Shown here: positions 46,804 through 57,179 of the stretch, piece by piece
How the letters are laid out: every line of letters starts with the position of its first letter
Numbering within the stretch: position 1 is the stretch's first letter
The notes under the pieces: generated by a model
Seen by the model: only the letters and a program-made list of their open reading frames with translations
Told to the model about the DNA's origin: nothing
Database searches by the model: none
Source: Lineolata rhizophorae
Taxonomy: Eukaryota > Ascomycota > Dothideomycetes > Lineolatales > Lineolataceae
Length of the DNA: 64,000 nucleotides
Direction of reading: 5' to 3'
Assembly (NCBI GenBank): GCA_010093515.1
Contig: MU001694.1
Location: 316,964-380,963, forward strand
Position numbers and translations under genes: made by a program

Positions 46804-47476
46804 CGGACTGGCGGCCATTGCATGGGAAACTCAGCGCGCCAACGTCACGATCACATTAGCAAAGAGTTGTTGGAGCGTGGCCGTGTTGCCCATGAGAGAA
46901 CTTGCGTTCGAAAAGTCCTCAGCGCACGCTAAAGGCGAAAGGATCATTCGAGAAAATATCTCGACTAGGGCGAAGTATGGGCGCGTCCACAACACAAATC
47001 GATCCTCAGCCGCACAGAAACAATGAAGAACTTTGACAATGACGATGACCAGGTCAGCAAGTAATAGATCAGAGTCCCACGGCGCTCCGTCAGAGGCTTT
47101 TGCATGATGATGATATTTGCAATGAAGTGGGTGTAAAATATACAAGCGAGCCCATCGCGGCCTCAACCCATCGTCGGTGAGGATCTGCAGGCCATGTTCC
47201 GGTGACCGACGTTTAGCGTGGAAGTAGGCCGATCGGCAGTAGTACATAGCTAGTTTTGTTTGTCCCGCCATAATCCGAGCATACGGTCGTAGGTGGGGAA
47301 AGTCCCTCCAAAAAAACAAAAATAAACAAATAAACAATGGAGGTTTGCCTCTTTTTCCTTCTTCGGAGCAATCAACCGGTTGTGAAACACCTCGACGCTC
47401 TTCATGTCACCTCACAGGGTTGCGAATATAAGGTCCGAAAAAGCAGAAGAACAGCAAAACGAAATAACCCGAGACT
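46804..47476. other. Gene-free stretch
   Basis: No gene is recognised. Overlapping frames on both strands (46831-47337 minus, 46769-47026 plus) lack domains. Confidence 0.4.
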
Positions 47477-47500
47477 CCATCCATCCATCCATCCATCCAT
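47477..47500 (+). repeat. Tetranucleotide microsatellite (CCAT)6
   Basis: Six perfect CCAT units lie 41 bases beyond the stop codon of the small secreted protein gene, probably within its 3' untranslated region. Confidence 0.95.
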
Positions 47501-47540
47501 TCGCACGAGTGTCCCATGGCGCGATCGGTGCCTTTTTGTT

Positions 47541-47882
47541 TCAGCAGCACCCTGAGGCGGGGCAGCCGTTGTACGAGGGCGGGCAGCCGCAGGGCCCGTT
47601 AAGGCCTTGGCAGGGACATTCGCAGTGGGCTTGCCTGCCGGTCAGGATGAAATAGGAGTCCTCGACGCCGGCCTGGAGATGAGAGGAAAAAGAAAGGCGG
47701 ATTTTAGCAGCGTTGGCGGGGGGAGCTTGTTTGAAACGGGAAAGGAAAGACGTGTGGCGTGAGGCGGGATGAGGTCATGGGGAGACGGCGCAGGCGGTGG
47801 AGCTTACCCTCTGGACCTTCTGGAAGGAGACGGCGCAGGCGGTCGAGGCGAAGAGGACGAGGACGGGGACGGCGAGCTTCAT
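47541..47882 (-). CDS. Small secreted cysteine-rich protein (68 residues, eight cysteines in the mature part)
   Basis: Two exons (47882-47808 and 47672-47541) with a 135-base phase-0 intron (AGG/GTAAGC donor, TCTCCAG acceptor) give 68 residues. The N-terminus MKLAVPVLVLFASTACAVSF is a clear signal peptide. The second exon encodes a compact tail with cysteines spaced HCECPCQ, PCGCPP, NGCPASGCC, eight in all. A TATA box lies about 140 bases upstream of the start. The architecture fits small secreted fungal proteins (effector-like or antimicrobial) or a metal-binding peptide. I recognise no named family. The missing coding capacity in other frames and the good splice signals support a real gene. 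Confidence 0.75.
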
Positions 47883-48023
47883 GGCGGCGCGGTTTGCAGT
47901 GCGAAGCGGCGAGGGGAGCGGGTACGATGGGTGTTTGTGGTTCCTGTCCTGCGCGGGCTTGGCGGCTGCGGAGGGTCTCGTCGCAGGAAACCGGACAACA
48001 CCGCTGGGATGATCGGCCAGTTG

Positions 48024-48031
48024 TATTTATA
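48024..48031 (-). promoter_or_regulatory. TATA box (TATAAATA) of the small secreted protein gene
   Basis: TATAAATA on the minus strand lies 142 bases upstream of the ATG at 47882, in otherwise GC-rich DNA, consistent with a strong regulated promoter. Confidence 0.6.
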
Positions 48032-50005
48032 GCGGGCGCACATTGGCAAAGCGTGCCACGGTGCCAGGGCAGGCTCGCGCGCAGGGCAAGGGCAGGGCAA
48101 TCTACGGCCTGCCCAAGGGTTGCACGGCCGGGCCTTGGGGGCCGCTTCCGCCGCCGCCAGGTTCGTCGGCCCGGCTCCAATTCGCTCTGCGCCTGCGGCC
48201 TTGTTTAGGCAGCTTGTCCGCGCCGCGATGTGTATCGAGACTCTATCATGCCCCTGTTCCTGACGAGGTCCGCCGTCACAGGGGACCCGGACGACGTGCG
48301 TGCACCTCGTGACGGCGGTGGTGGCCGTGGCCGTGGTTTGTCGCCGTGGTCGTCACGGCGGGTCTACTGCGCGGCCTAAGTTCATTAATTTTTCTTTTTT
48401 GGACTTTCTCACTCATTACATTTGCTGTTCGTTACGCCGCTGCCGTAAGTCCGCAGTTGAGTGGACTCCGGACGTGCAGGCGAGACCGGCAATATGTCCC
48501 CCATGCGCCCGTTCAATCTACCCCGAGGCGAACGCGTCGCCCGCCTGCAATGTCCGAATCGCCTGGACACGCGTCGAGTTACGGCTAGGATTTTTTTTAT
48601 TTCTATTTTGTTTTCCTTGCTGGCAGAACCGTCGCTCCTTGGCCGCGAGATAATGCGGCGAAGAGTCGACAGAAGGAGGCGGCGTGCTAGTGACTTGAAC
48701 AGCAGCAAATCTCGCGCGGTCGTGGTGCGGACGGACGTCGAATGTGGGGAAATGTCCATGACAATAGGAAAAGGAAAATGGAGGGTGCCGCAATACCGAG
48801 CTCGCCGACTGGTCAGAGCCATCGTTTTTATTTTTGGCCGCTCTTCCAGAAACCCAGGTTTTGTCGTGTCGTGGGTGCATTGAACATGCTGGGTTGCCCT
48901 CCCGGCCCTGCAGGAATCCACAACACGCCGCAGGGCGGGGGAGAAGACGGACGCCCGCCCCGCTTGCAGTCTGCTCCTTCGCCCCTCATCATCTGAGACA
49001 TGCTGACAAGAGCGCAGCGAAATCCGGGGGGGAACCCCGGGACTGCTGGAAACATCTCGACACGTCCATCGTTGTTCTGTTTCTCGTTTCTTCGATCCTG
49101 CGTCAATCGCGAGTCGTGGCGAGCCTCGCCAGCGAACCACCGAGCCACCGCCGGGAACATGGAGCGTCGGCAGTTGTGGCCTGGCCTCCGCTGCAGCCCA
49201 ACCATATCGCCAATGCCCCTTTCAGCACCACAATCGATACTTTTCTTCATTTGCCTGTATGCCTGGCCGCGTGTTGCCCAGGTCGAGGTCTTCCGTTCTG
49301 GCCCCCCGGGTGGTCTGGAAGGGACCAGCCCCGCGATATTATTATGCCCCGAAGATTCCGTCTTCGCCGCACGTTCTCGGCTGGGGAGACACTCGACCAT
49401 CTCATGGTGCCGCACAACCTTCGGCTGACTGGAGCTTCGAGCACGGTGCATGCGAGGCGAGCGTGCGAACCACGCGCAACAGTGTGGGGAGCAATTTGTC
49501 GGATGGCAATTCTGCATATAATCCATTGCACTTTTAATCTACCTAGCCGGGTTCTAGGGTAACTTGTGATGGGTTTCTCGGTACCCACATATTCAGCCTG
49601 AATATGCTTGCCGCGCCCAGGCCGCCGTGTCCTCGTCTCTCGTCACCGCAAATACCCTGCTTCTAAAATGGAAAGCCCCTTCGAACACGTTCCAGCGAAT
49701 TGCGCTTTTGGCGACATCCCCCCGTTTCCTTTTTCCATTTCCTTCCCTCGCTGTTGGTGGATCTGCAACCGGACTGGGTACATACATAATCTATGGTCCG
49801 GGCTTCTTAGACTTCGAGACCGCAGCCGGGTCAGCAGCAGCCATCTGAAGGTCGCATTATCCAGGAACCGCCTAAGATTCCAACCACGCGTGGGAGCTAG
49901 CGTGGCCGAGAAAGATAAAACAAAACATCAAAAGGCCACCCTAATTACATAAACGTGCCGCTTATGCGACCTCCATTGATCGCGTAGCCAAAATAATCGG
50001 TACTT
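48032..50005. other. Intergenic stretch
   Basis: About 2 kb lies between the small secreted protein gene and the 3' end of SRS2. Frames of 230-240 codons overlap on opposite strands at 48.4-49.5 kb and have no domain. Confidence 0.45.
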
Positions 50006-53000
50006 TTACCTGTTTATGCTTAGGGGCCGATACGGGCGGTTGACTGACGTATTCTCCGCTCGGCCTTGCACATTTCGACGCACCCCCAAGGACTTATGAA
50101 TACGAGGACCAGATGTCTTCGCAAGCGACCCGGCTGTCGGGCGAGACGTCGTTGCAGGCCGGCTTCCCTCGAGTGTGAGGGAAGGCTCTTCCTCGGTCAT
50201 CTCCCCATCTCCAGGTGCATCCGTATTCGCCAATCGTTCATCTCCGGCTTTAGTCGGTGAGCTCGAGAGTAAAACATGACCCCTCACCTCATTCCCAGCA
50301 TCGCGTCGACCGTGAGAGGGACGGCCCGGTAAAGGCGTCGAACGGACCTTGTGACTTGGGAGTTCCGGGAATGAATTTGGCTGTTCTTCCTGGATGTGCG
50401 CAGCCCGGGTCTCCGCGTCCCGCGGGCGTACGCCTTGTTGCTTCTGGAGAGGTCGATTCGCAGTCGCCGACGTCTTGGTCCGTTTCCGGCACGGTTCAGG
50501 GGGTTCGCTGTCACTTCGGCAAGACACAGCTTGGCTGCTTGTTCCGGGCGAAGGCCGTTTGCCGAAGAAGGTCAAGATGCTGCCTTGAGAGGCCGGCTTG
50601 TTTGGAATTGGACCAGGCAGCGGCTTCTGGGGAGGGAGGGATTTTTCGGGCTTCTCGTTCTCCTTCGAGGCCTGCATGTCTTTGAAGTGTGTGCCGGCAC
50701 TAACGAACCCAGCTGACTGCATCGTCGTTGACGAGACGGAAAAAGTTTGCTGGTTTCCCATAGTGATCAAGCCTTGGTTTGTCCGATGGTCCGAATAACG
50801 CGCCGAAGAGAAAGAGGAAGCGGTGTAGTTCGAATTCATCACGTATGACGAAGACTGGCCGCCATCCTTCGTTGCTTGTTCCGACACGGGGGCTTCTCCA
50901 TCTAGCGGCCAGTAGTCGTCTTCAGTTCGTTCTACGAGGTCTCGTCCTGCCAGCATAGCCGACTCGGGCGGACACTTGCGGCGCAGAATACGAGCAAGGT
51001 CCTGTGCCACAGTGAACGAGAACAAAGGCCCCTTGATATCGAACATATCCTGCGTTTGTGAAGGTGACACGAATGGAGACAGCGTCGTTTGGTCCTCCAC
51101 GGAGTTCTTGACTGGGCAGCTGAGATAAAGCAACGACTGAGCTCGAGTCATACCTACATACAACAGTCGACGCTCTTCGTCCCAGTCCTCTGCACGAGAG
51201 TGTGGTATTGAGCCCTCGTATGCTCCGGGGATAAAGACAACGGGCCACTCGAGCCCTTTAGCCGCATGGATCGTTGAGATTGTGACTTTATCCGCGTTCC
51301 CGTCCTCCTCGTTCTTTTCCACCTCAGTGGTCAGAGCAACGTTGGCGAGGAATTTCGCAAGAACATCTTGTGCAGACGAATGCGGCTGCTGGTCGATCGC
51401 GTCAATTGTGGGGAGATCATCCTCGTTCCAATCCTCACCACGGGCGACTGCAGTTGCGAGATCCGTAGCTTGGGCTATTATCTCCCGCACGTTTGCCCAC
51501 CGAGAGTCGAAATCTTCCCCGTAGCTATCCCGAAGATACTTTTCGAATGACAACTTCTTGAGCACATGGGTCACGAGAGCCATGATGTCCGAGTCCTCTT
51601 CCGCTAGCTTAGCTTGAGAGGTAAGTATAAGATTGCAAAACGATTCGAGGCCCCGCTCGGCTTGCGCGGTGAGCTTTGTTTTCGGCCGCCTTCTACCCTG
51701 CGCGATAGCAAGTACAAGGTTCCACATCGTCCATTGCTCGCATTCCGCTTCCTCCAGTAAACCTTTAACCGTTGCCTCACCGATCTTGCGAGCTGGAACA
51801 TTGATGATCCTCACCAGAGCGTCATTATGTGACGGCTGACTGATAACTCGTAAGTAATCGAGCAAGATTTTGATTTCCACTCGGTCAAAAAACCTGTGAC
51901 CGCCAACCATCCTGTATGGTACGCCTGCTTTTCCGAAGGCGAACTCAATATGTCGCGAGAGGGACGCAGATCGTAAAAGTATTACAAAATCGGAATTTTG
52001 GAACAGGTCCCCACCTGTTAACGCTTTGCAGCGCTGAATTTCGGTGGTTATCCACTTTGCTTCGGCGGCCGATGAGGGGACACGGCGAAGCACGGGGCGC
52101 TCCCCTATGCAGTGTGTAGAAAGAAGTCGCTTTGCTGGTCTACTCTGATCTTGCTCAATAATGTCCATCGCAGCCAAAAGAATGGAGCCGGAAGATCGGT
52201 AATTCTCCTCGAGGATAACGACGGTGGTCTCCGGATAGAGGTTCTTCATCTTGTGAAGGTTTCTGATTTCGGCAGATCGAAAACCGTAGATACTCTGGTC
52301 GGGATCTCCAACGATGGTAATTGCCTTCTTTTTCTGCGCAAAGAGGCTCATGAGTTCGAACTGAACTTTATTCGTGTCCTGAAACTCGTCGATCAGAACG
52401 GCTTCGATGTTCGCAACACATTCGGGGTGGCGGCGCAGGAGCTCGACACAGTTGAGAAGGAGATCGTCGTAATCGAGCAGGTTTGACGAGCGCAAAGTAT
52501 CCTCGTACTCCTCGTAGAGCATTGAAAATTCTTGCTTCTCAACGGATTTTGCTGTCCGAGAGTACTCATCGCTGCGGATATTCTTGGCTTTAAGTCCGGA
52601 TATTCGCGATCGCGCAACCGAGGGCTCGATATTGAGGGACCGACGCTTGATGATGCGCCTCAAAATTGCGAGGCTATCAGAGCTATCGGCGATCCCAAAG
52701 TTTTTGCTGATGTTGATGTGATGCCCATACGAAACCAGAAATCGTCGGGCGACGGAATGGAACGTCCCCATGATTAGCTGGGCCTCTAACCCGTCTCCAA
52801 CAAGGCTGCGGATCCTATCTTTCATTTCTCTCGCTGCTTTGACCGTGAAGGTACATACAATGACGTTCGATGGCTTGATTTCTTTGGGGCCGATGAGGTA
52901 TGCAACGCGCGCTGTAAGCGTCTTGGTCTTGCCAGACCCAGGAGGGGCTAGAACCTGCAAAACCGAAGCGGGACTTGCAACAGCGGCTTTCTGAGCCTCA

Positions 53001-53026
53001 TTGAGGCCGTTCAGAAGGGGGTTCAT
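50006..53026 (-). CDS. srs2: Srs2-type UvrD-family 3'-5' DNA helicase with PIP box
   Basis: An intronless frame gives 1,006 residues from the ATG at 53026 (MNPLLNGLNEAQKAAV). An ATG further upstream in the same frame at 53188 gives an unlikely extension. Superfamily 1A motifs in order: APPGSGKT (Lys33), CTFTVKAA, LIDEFQDTN (Asp213/Glu214), GDPDQSIYGFRSA, EENYRS, TIHAAKGLEWPVVFIPG, and ERRLLYVGMTRAQ. The C-terminal third is disordered and holds QGSILTFF at 814-821, an exact match to the PCNA-interacting pattern QxxI/LxxFF. Srs2 strips Rad51 from single-stranded DNA, limits recombination at forks, and is recruited by PCNA. Two TCACGTGA sites lie upstream. Confidence 0.95.
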   Translation of the reverse strand: MNPLLNGLNEAQKAAVASPASVLQVLAPPGSGKTKTLTARVAYLIGPKEIKPSNVIVCTFTVKAAREMKDRIRSLVGDGLEAQLIMGTFHSVARRFLVSYGHHINISKNFGIADSSDSLAILRRIIKRRSLNIEPSVARSRISGLKAKNIRSDEYSRTAKSVEKQEFSMLYEEYEDTLRSSNLLDYDDLLLNCVELLRRHPECVANIEAVLIDEFQDTNKVQFELMSLFAQKKKAITIVGDPDQSIYGFRSAEIRNLHKMKNLYPETTVVILEENYRSSGSILLAAMDIIEQDQSRPAKRLLSTHCIGERPVLRRVPSSAAEAKWITTEIQRCKALTGGDLFQNSDFVILLRSASLSRHIEFAFGKAGVPYRMVGGHRFFDRVEIKILLDYLRVISQPSHNDALVRIINVPARKIGEATVKGLLEEAECEQWTMWNLVLAIAQGRRRPKTKLTAQAERGLESFCNLILTSQAKLAEEDSDIMALVTHVLKKLSFEKYLRDSYGEDFDSRWANVREIIAQATDLATAVARGEDWNEDDLPTIDAIDQQPHSSAQDVLAKFLANVALTTEVEKNEEDGNADKVTISTIHAAKGLEWPVVFIPGAYEGSIPHSRAEDWDEERRLLYVGMTRAQSLLYLSCPVKNSVEDQTTLSPFVSPSQTQDMFDIKGPLFSFTVAQDLARILRRKCPPESAMLAGRDLVERTEDDYWPLDGEAPVSEQATKDGGQSSSYVMNSNYTASSFSSARYSDHRTNQGLITMGNQQTFSVSSTTMQSAGFVSAGTHFKDMQASKENEKPEKSLPPQKPLPGPIPNKPASQGSILTFFGKRPSPGTSSQAVSCRSDSEPPEPCRKRTKTSATANRPLQKQQGVRPRDAETRAAHIQEEQPNSFPELPSHKVRSTPLPGRPSHGRRDAGNEVRGHVLLSSSPTKAGDERLANTDAPGDGEMTEEEPSLTLEGSRPATTSRPTAGSLAKTSGPRIHKSLGVRRNVQGRAENTSVNRPYRPLSINR

Positions 53027-53167
53027 GGTGATTGCGAATATCAGCAAATAAGGACTGCAAGCGACGCATTCATCCTTTGGGTCGCAGCCAGCAAGTAGGC
53101 GATCTCGCATCTGAACGAAGTACGGAGTCGACGCGATCACTAGGGCGCGCAAGGGTAGCGACGCGTC

Positions 53168-53177
53168 GTCACGTGAC
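53168..53177. promoter_or_regulatory. Palindromic GTCACGTGAC site upstream of SRS2
   Basis: This is a ten-base palindrome with an E-box core, about 140 bases upstream of the SRS2 start. Such sites are bound by bHLH factors of the Cbf1 type in fungi. Function here is inferred. Confidence 0.5.
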
Positions 53178-53296
53178 ATCGAGCTCACTGAACACCCACA
53201 ATTTATGGATCAGTACGTGCAAGAGATCTGCCGACTGTGCTTATTGAAGTTCAGATTTTCGTTGATCTTTAGCGTCATGGAGGAGTACCACATTGA

Positions 53297-53304
53297 TCAC
53301 GTGA
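53297..53304. promoter_or_regulatory. Second TCACGTGA site upstream of SRS2
   Basis: The same eight-base core as at 53169-53176 recurs 128 bases further from the SRS2 start. Confidence 0.45.
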
Positions 53305-53777
53305 TTTACGTTGAACTGTCAACTTTCAAGTCAACTAAATCTTGGAGACCCAACAATACTAGGGCTATGCCGCTAATCGCCTTTATGAGAGCTCATTTCA
53401 ACAATGCTTCATGTGTAGGAGACTCACAATGAGAATGTGCTTAAGTTTTACTCACTTCGGTCATCCGCTTCCAAGTTCACTGGGGCAACTTGGACTTTAA
53501 TGTACGCGCATTTAGACTGAGAAGAAGATAACATTAGTTACTTGCCTAATGCATAGCTTGTTGCAATATTTTGTATTCTATGAAGAGAAGTGGAAGCCGA
53601 GAATAGGTCCGGCAAAGGAATGTCAAAAGACCAAGGAGTTGAGCCGTGATTTCCTGTGCTCTACCGCCTAGCTATGCCGTCAAAATTGGCAATGTCAAAT
53701 ACCATATCCCTAACTGTACTGATCAACCGCCATGCATCCCCAAGCACTCTTGGTAGTGTGAAAGTCGAGCTTAAGAT
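53305..53777. other. Intergenic stretch
   Basis: No gene is recognised between the SRS2 upstream region and the 3' end of the first small cysteine-rich gene. Confidence 0.45.
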
Positions 53778-53999
53778 CTACTTGCTGGATGGCCCCGAGC
53801 CATACGATCCAGCGGTAGTGTATTCGGGATCTTTTCCGCCCTTGTTAGGATGCGTCGGGCACCTCCAGGCGCCTCCATAGGTGGTTTCTTTCAAAGGCTT
53901 GCAGGTTGGCAACTGATTTACAGCGACCTCATTGCAACGCTGGACCCTCCAGGTTCTCGTGCAGCCGTCAATGTAAACCTCGGTATTTTTGAAGCACAT
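53778..53999 (-). CDS. Small cysteine-rich protein, copy 1 (73 residues)
   Basis: It starts MCFKNTEVYIDGC and contains RCNEVAVNQLPTC and RCPTHPNKGG. The pattern M-C-x(4)-V-Y-x-D-G-C ... C ... C ... C-P-x-H-P-N is shared with the frame at 55800-56054, which argues that both are real. No signal peptide is visible. An in-frame ATG at 54098 would add 33 residues, but the homology begins at 53999. I recall fungal small proteins beginning MC with spaced Cys and a CPxH motif, of unknown function, possibly zinc-binding. Confidence 0.6.
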   Translation of the reverse strand: MCFKNTEVYIDGCTRTWRVQRCNEVAVNQLPTCKPLKETTYGGAWRCPTHPNKGGKDPEYTTAGSYGSGPSSK

Positions 54000-55799
54000 C
54001 TTACCGGTAGTAGATGTTTTGGTGTCAGGATCGTGATGCAACCACTGTAGAGGTAGAGGATATGGGTTGTACGCGGAGAGATGGGTTCCGAAGTGCAATG
54101 GCGTCGATTTCGTGGCAGGGAGGAGAGTGTTTTATACTTGAAATGTTGAGTTTTTGTTTCAATTTCAAGGAATATTGTTACCATTAACAGACTCCACGAA
54201 GCAGTCACATACGTGTACTTTGTTATTATGTGCCAAGTTATTCTATTTTTGAATCATCGGTTTGCAAGCGATAGGAAGCAAGGGTAATCAGGAAAGTTGG
54301 CAACTTGGGGGGTACGGAATGTACTACTCCAAATTTCACAGTGAGGCGTTGCAACAATGAAATATTCACGATTATTGCGAGGCGCCACAACAACTACACA
54401 TAAAACATTGTGCACACTTAACTAATGCCATAAAATATACAAGGGTCTGCTTTTTCTTAAGTCACAAAGTGCGATTGTCACATCGCCTCACAATTCTATT
54501 AACCGCTAGATTGGCTCCTCCAGGCGGAGATAGGCTCTTTCGTGGATTATCATAGTCATACCTAGTTATGTGCAACTGGTGCTACTCCCTATGTTAAATC
54601 CCTAGGCTGGAAATATATTTGTCTACGTGGGTATTGATGGGTCAGTAGCTAGATATTGTCTTGTAAATATGGAATGGAGTAGTATTTTGCCTACTATATT
54701 CTATTTAGCTATATCTGACCCTAATTTAGGGATATAGAAGGAATAGACTGATTTGGGTTATAGGAGCCGCTCCGTGCGGGTTCCGTATGTTAAGAATACG
54801 TAAATTTTTGGTAGTTTTTGATGTACCTGCGAGTAGAGAACGTACGGCAATCGCACGAGTGAGCTGTCCGTGGAATGCACAAGCTCTGTATAAACATAGT
54901 GTTCGCTGCACGGAGCTCTCTTAGTCTGCCGCACGATATATGGAGTTCGATAATAATGTAACGAAAAGTTCGGCTCTAGCAAAAGACTACAAATAAGCTT
55001 TGTTGAATTCTAAAGCATAAGAAGATCACTGCTAAGAGTTCCAGGAAATTTCTCTCAGAGAAGGAATTCTTCAAGCGTTCTGCTATACTTGGTTACATTA
55101 CCCCTTTTTAGGGCCTACAATCGTAGATTATAGAGAATTAAGTAAATAGTTCAGACTGCTCTCTTTTTTAATCTAAATCCAAGTTGCATAATACCTACAC
55201 ACTTGATTCCGTCGACAAGAATTGGTATCACATTGCACGATATTCTCCCGCTCAGCTTGAAAATGAGAATTTGGGTTTACATTATCCTTAAGTAGATACA
55301 TCCTAGTTTGCTAGCGCTAGAGAGAGGGAAGCATGCCCACATAGTGAACAAGAACTTGGCATCCTAGAGTCTGCAGGAACCTTACGAGCATGAAGCGAGC
55401 GGGTCTTTTGTCAGAATCGTTGCGCAGATTGGGAGTGGGTGAGCCAAGACTGTACTGCGTTAGACCATTTGGCATTCAGAATAGTCATCCCTAGTTAAAT
55501 TGTGAACAGCAAGTCCAGCGACAACCATGTCGAAAGCCCCGGCATAAGCAAGGCCATCGCCAGCGGCTGTTTCTTAGCAAAAAAAATATCTCGGAAGATT
55601 GAGCCGGTAATGACTGAAGATGCGTAGTCCGAGTGAGGAGGCCATACTTCGGAAGTGCCGCGTGAAAATGAAAAGAAATGACCGGAAACTCCTCTAAATC
55701 ACACTGAAATCCACTGGGAACCGGGAATCAATTAAGACCTGCATGCCGCTGCGCAGCATGAAGTTCCGATCCCAGAGCTGGCGTACATAGTTTCTGTGT
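54000..55799. other. AT-rich spacer between the two cysteine-rich genes
   Basis: No gene is recognised in 1.8 kb. I looked for a further copy of the YxDGC motif on the minus strand and found none. Confidence 0.45.
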
Positions 55800-56054
55800 C
55801 TAGCCACTGAAACTGGCGCCGAAATTGGCCAGAGGCTTCATGGTCCCGGCAGGCACGCTAGGAGAATTAGGATGTTTCGGGCACTTTTCGCCTGTCCCCT
55901 GAGTAACGTGGGTTTGGTTCTCGCAAGGGCCACCGCCTTGGACGGACTTCGGCTTGGCCTGGCTCTGCTTTACAGCTTGGCTATTGCACAAGTTGTAGGT
56001 CGGGCCGCTCTTTCTGCAGCCGTCGAGGTAGACGTAAGTGATGATAGTGCACAT
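55800..56054 (-). CDS. Small cysteine-rich protein, copy 2 (84 residues)
   Basis: It begins MCTIITYVYLDGCRKSGPTY, then NLCNSQAV, GGPCENQTH and EKCPKHPNSP. It aligns with the copy at 53778-53999 at both ends (MCxxxTxVYxDGC and CPxHPN), with the middle longer here. No signal peptide is present. Paired Cys/His residues could bind a metal. Both copies lie on the same strand 1.8 kb apart, as expected for a tandem duplication whose spacer has diverged. Confidence 0.65.
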   Translation of the reverse strand: MCTIITYVYLDGCRKSGPTYNLCNSQAVKQSQAKPKSVQGGGPCENQTHVTQGTGEKCPKHPNSPSVPAGTMKPLANFGASFSG

Positions 56055-56604
56055 TGTAACGGTTCTGCAGTGGTCTAGCTGCTCAAAATCGCGGCCTTAG
56101 GAAGGTAACTGACAAGTTGTAGGTGGGTGCTTTAGGTTAGGTGCAAAACGCAAGAGAATGGGTTGAGGAATGTAGGTCAAAAAGTGCTAGATTAGTGTGA
56201 AAACGCCTGACATTTATAAGGTCCCAGGCAAGGTCTTACAGTATGTTTGTCGGCAATATCACGTCACTCGTGAAAGAGTGAAATCAGTCGGGCAGCCTAT
56301 CCGCTTGCTTTCTGTTTCGCATCGGGCGTGATTTGTTGCCTAGCTAAGCGTTGACCGTGCAGTAAATGCAAAGGGCGAATGATAATTTACGGCTTGGAGC
56401 AACTGGGGTTTTGGTGGTAATACTGTTCCTTGCTATCACTTCCTCTTGTGACGGATGGAATATTTCTGATTCAAGCAAACTAGTTCAATATCCTATTCAT
56501 TGCCTTGCGCTTTGATATTATTTGTAGTAAGTATTTGTTCGAATGAGGGACAATTCCTCATCAATAGTAACGCGGGCCCTGCTGCAAAGTTTTAACTTCA
56601 CTGA
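56055..56604. other. Upstream region of the cysteine-rich copy 2
   Basis: No gene is seen. This is the likely promoter region of the minus-strand gene. Confidence 0.4.
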
Positions 56605-56805
56605 ATGGCGAACGTGAAAGGGCGGCGGGAATGCTGCAAAGCGACTTGGAAGCTCTGGAAGCGTTGCGGTTGCAAACACGGCCTCAGGCATCGCGTATTG
56701 AAATCTTGCTACAGGACACAATTGCTAGGGGGCTGTGCTAATACCTACAAATGCGTGAAGGGGACATATGAGGCAGCAAATGGTAGGCCTAGAAGCTATT
56801 CATAG
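56605..56805 (+). CDS. Possible small cysteine- and lysine-rich protein (66 residues)
   Basis: An intact plus frame begins MANVKGRRECCKATWKLWKR and continues CGCKHG, KSCYRT, GGCANTYKC. Seven cysteines in a short basic peptide next to two other cysteine-rich genes make it worth listing, but it has no clear similarity to them and no signal peptide. It could be chance. Confidence 0.35.
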   Translation: MANVKGRRECCKATWKLWKRCGCKHGLRHRVLKSCYRTQLLGGCANTYKCVKGTYEAANGRPRSYS

Positions 56806-57179
56806 CTTGCACAGATAGTCTTTGGTTACAGGAAGTTGAGAATGGCACGCACCAATAGCGAAAGCGTAAGAGGCTGCAGTTCATTGAATATATAGATCGG
56901 TTCCTATATTGAGTGGCAAAGGTGGAAGCATGTGAAATATCAAATATACCGGGAGAACGTTTTCAGTGCTCTGAGCATGTGCGTGACCCGGAGATCGCTA
57001 ATGACTTATCCTAGGAAGTCACATGGGTGAGCACTGCGGAAGCAACAAACCGAAGCACGTCAACTACTCACTGTTTCCTCGACACCTCATTGTACAACAA
57101 AACCTGCCGCAGAGTATTGGTGTCCAACGCCAACGCGGATCGAAATCCATCCGATTTTCTTACCACCTACTCACACGCC
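56806..57179. other. Upstream region of the GFA gene
   Basis: No gene is seen. The in-frame upstream ATG at 57027 lies here but precedes an unconserved stretch. Confidence 0.4.

Noticed and set aside
48409-49562. Opposed frames of 230-243 codons
   Set aside because: They overlap on opposite strands and no domain, signal peptide or splice pattern favours either.
53027-53188. 54-residue N-terminal extension of Srs2 from an upstream in-frame ATG
   Set aside because: The extension has no helicase homology, crosses the GTCACGTGAC promoter site, and the start at 53026 matches the family's usual N-terminus.
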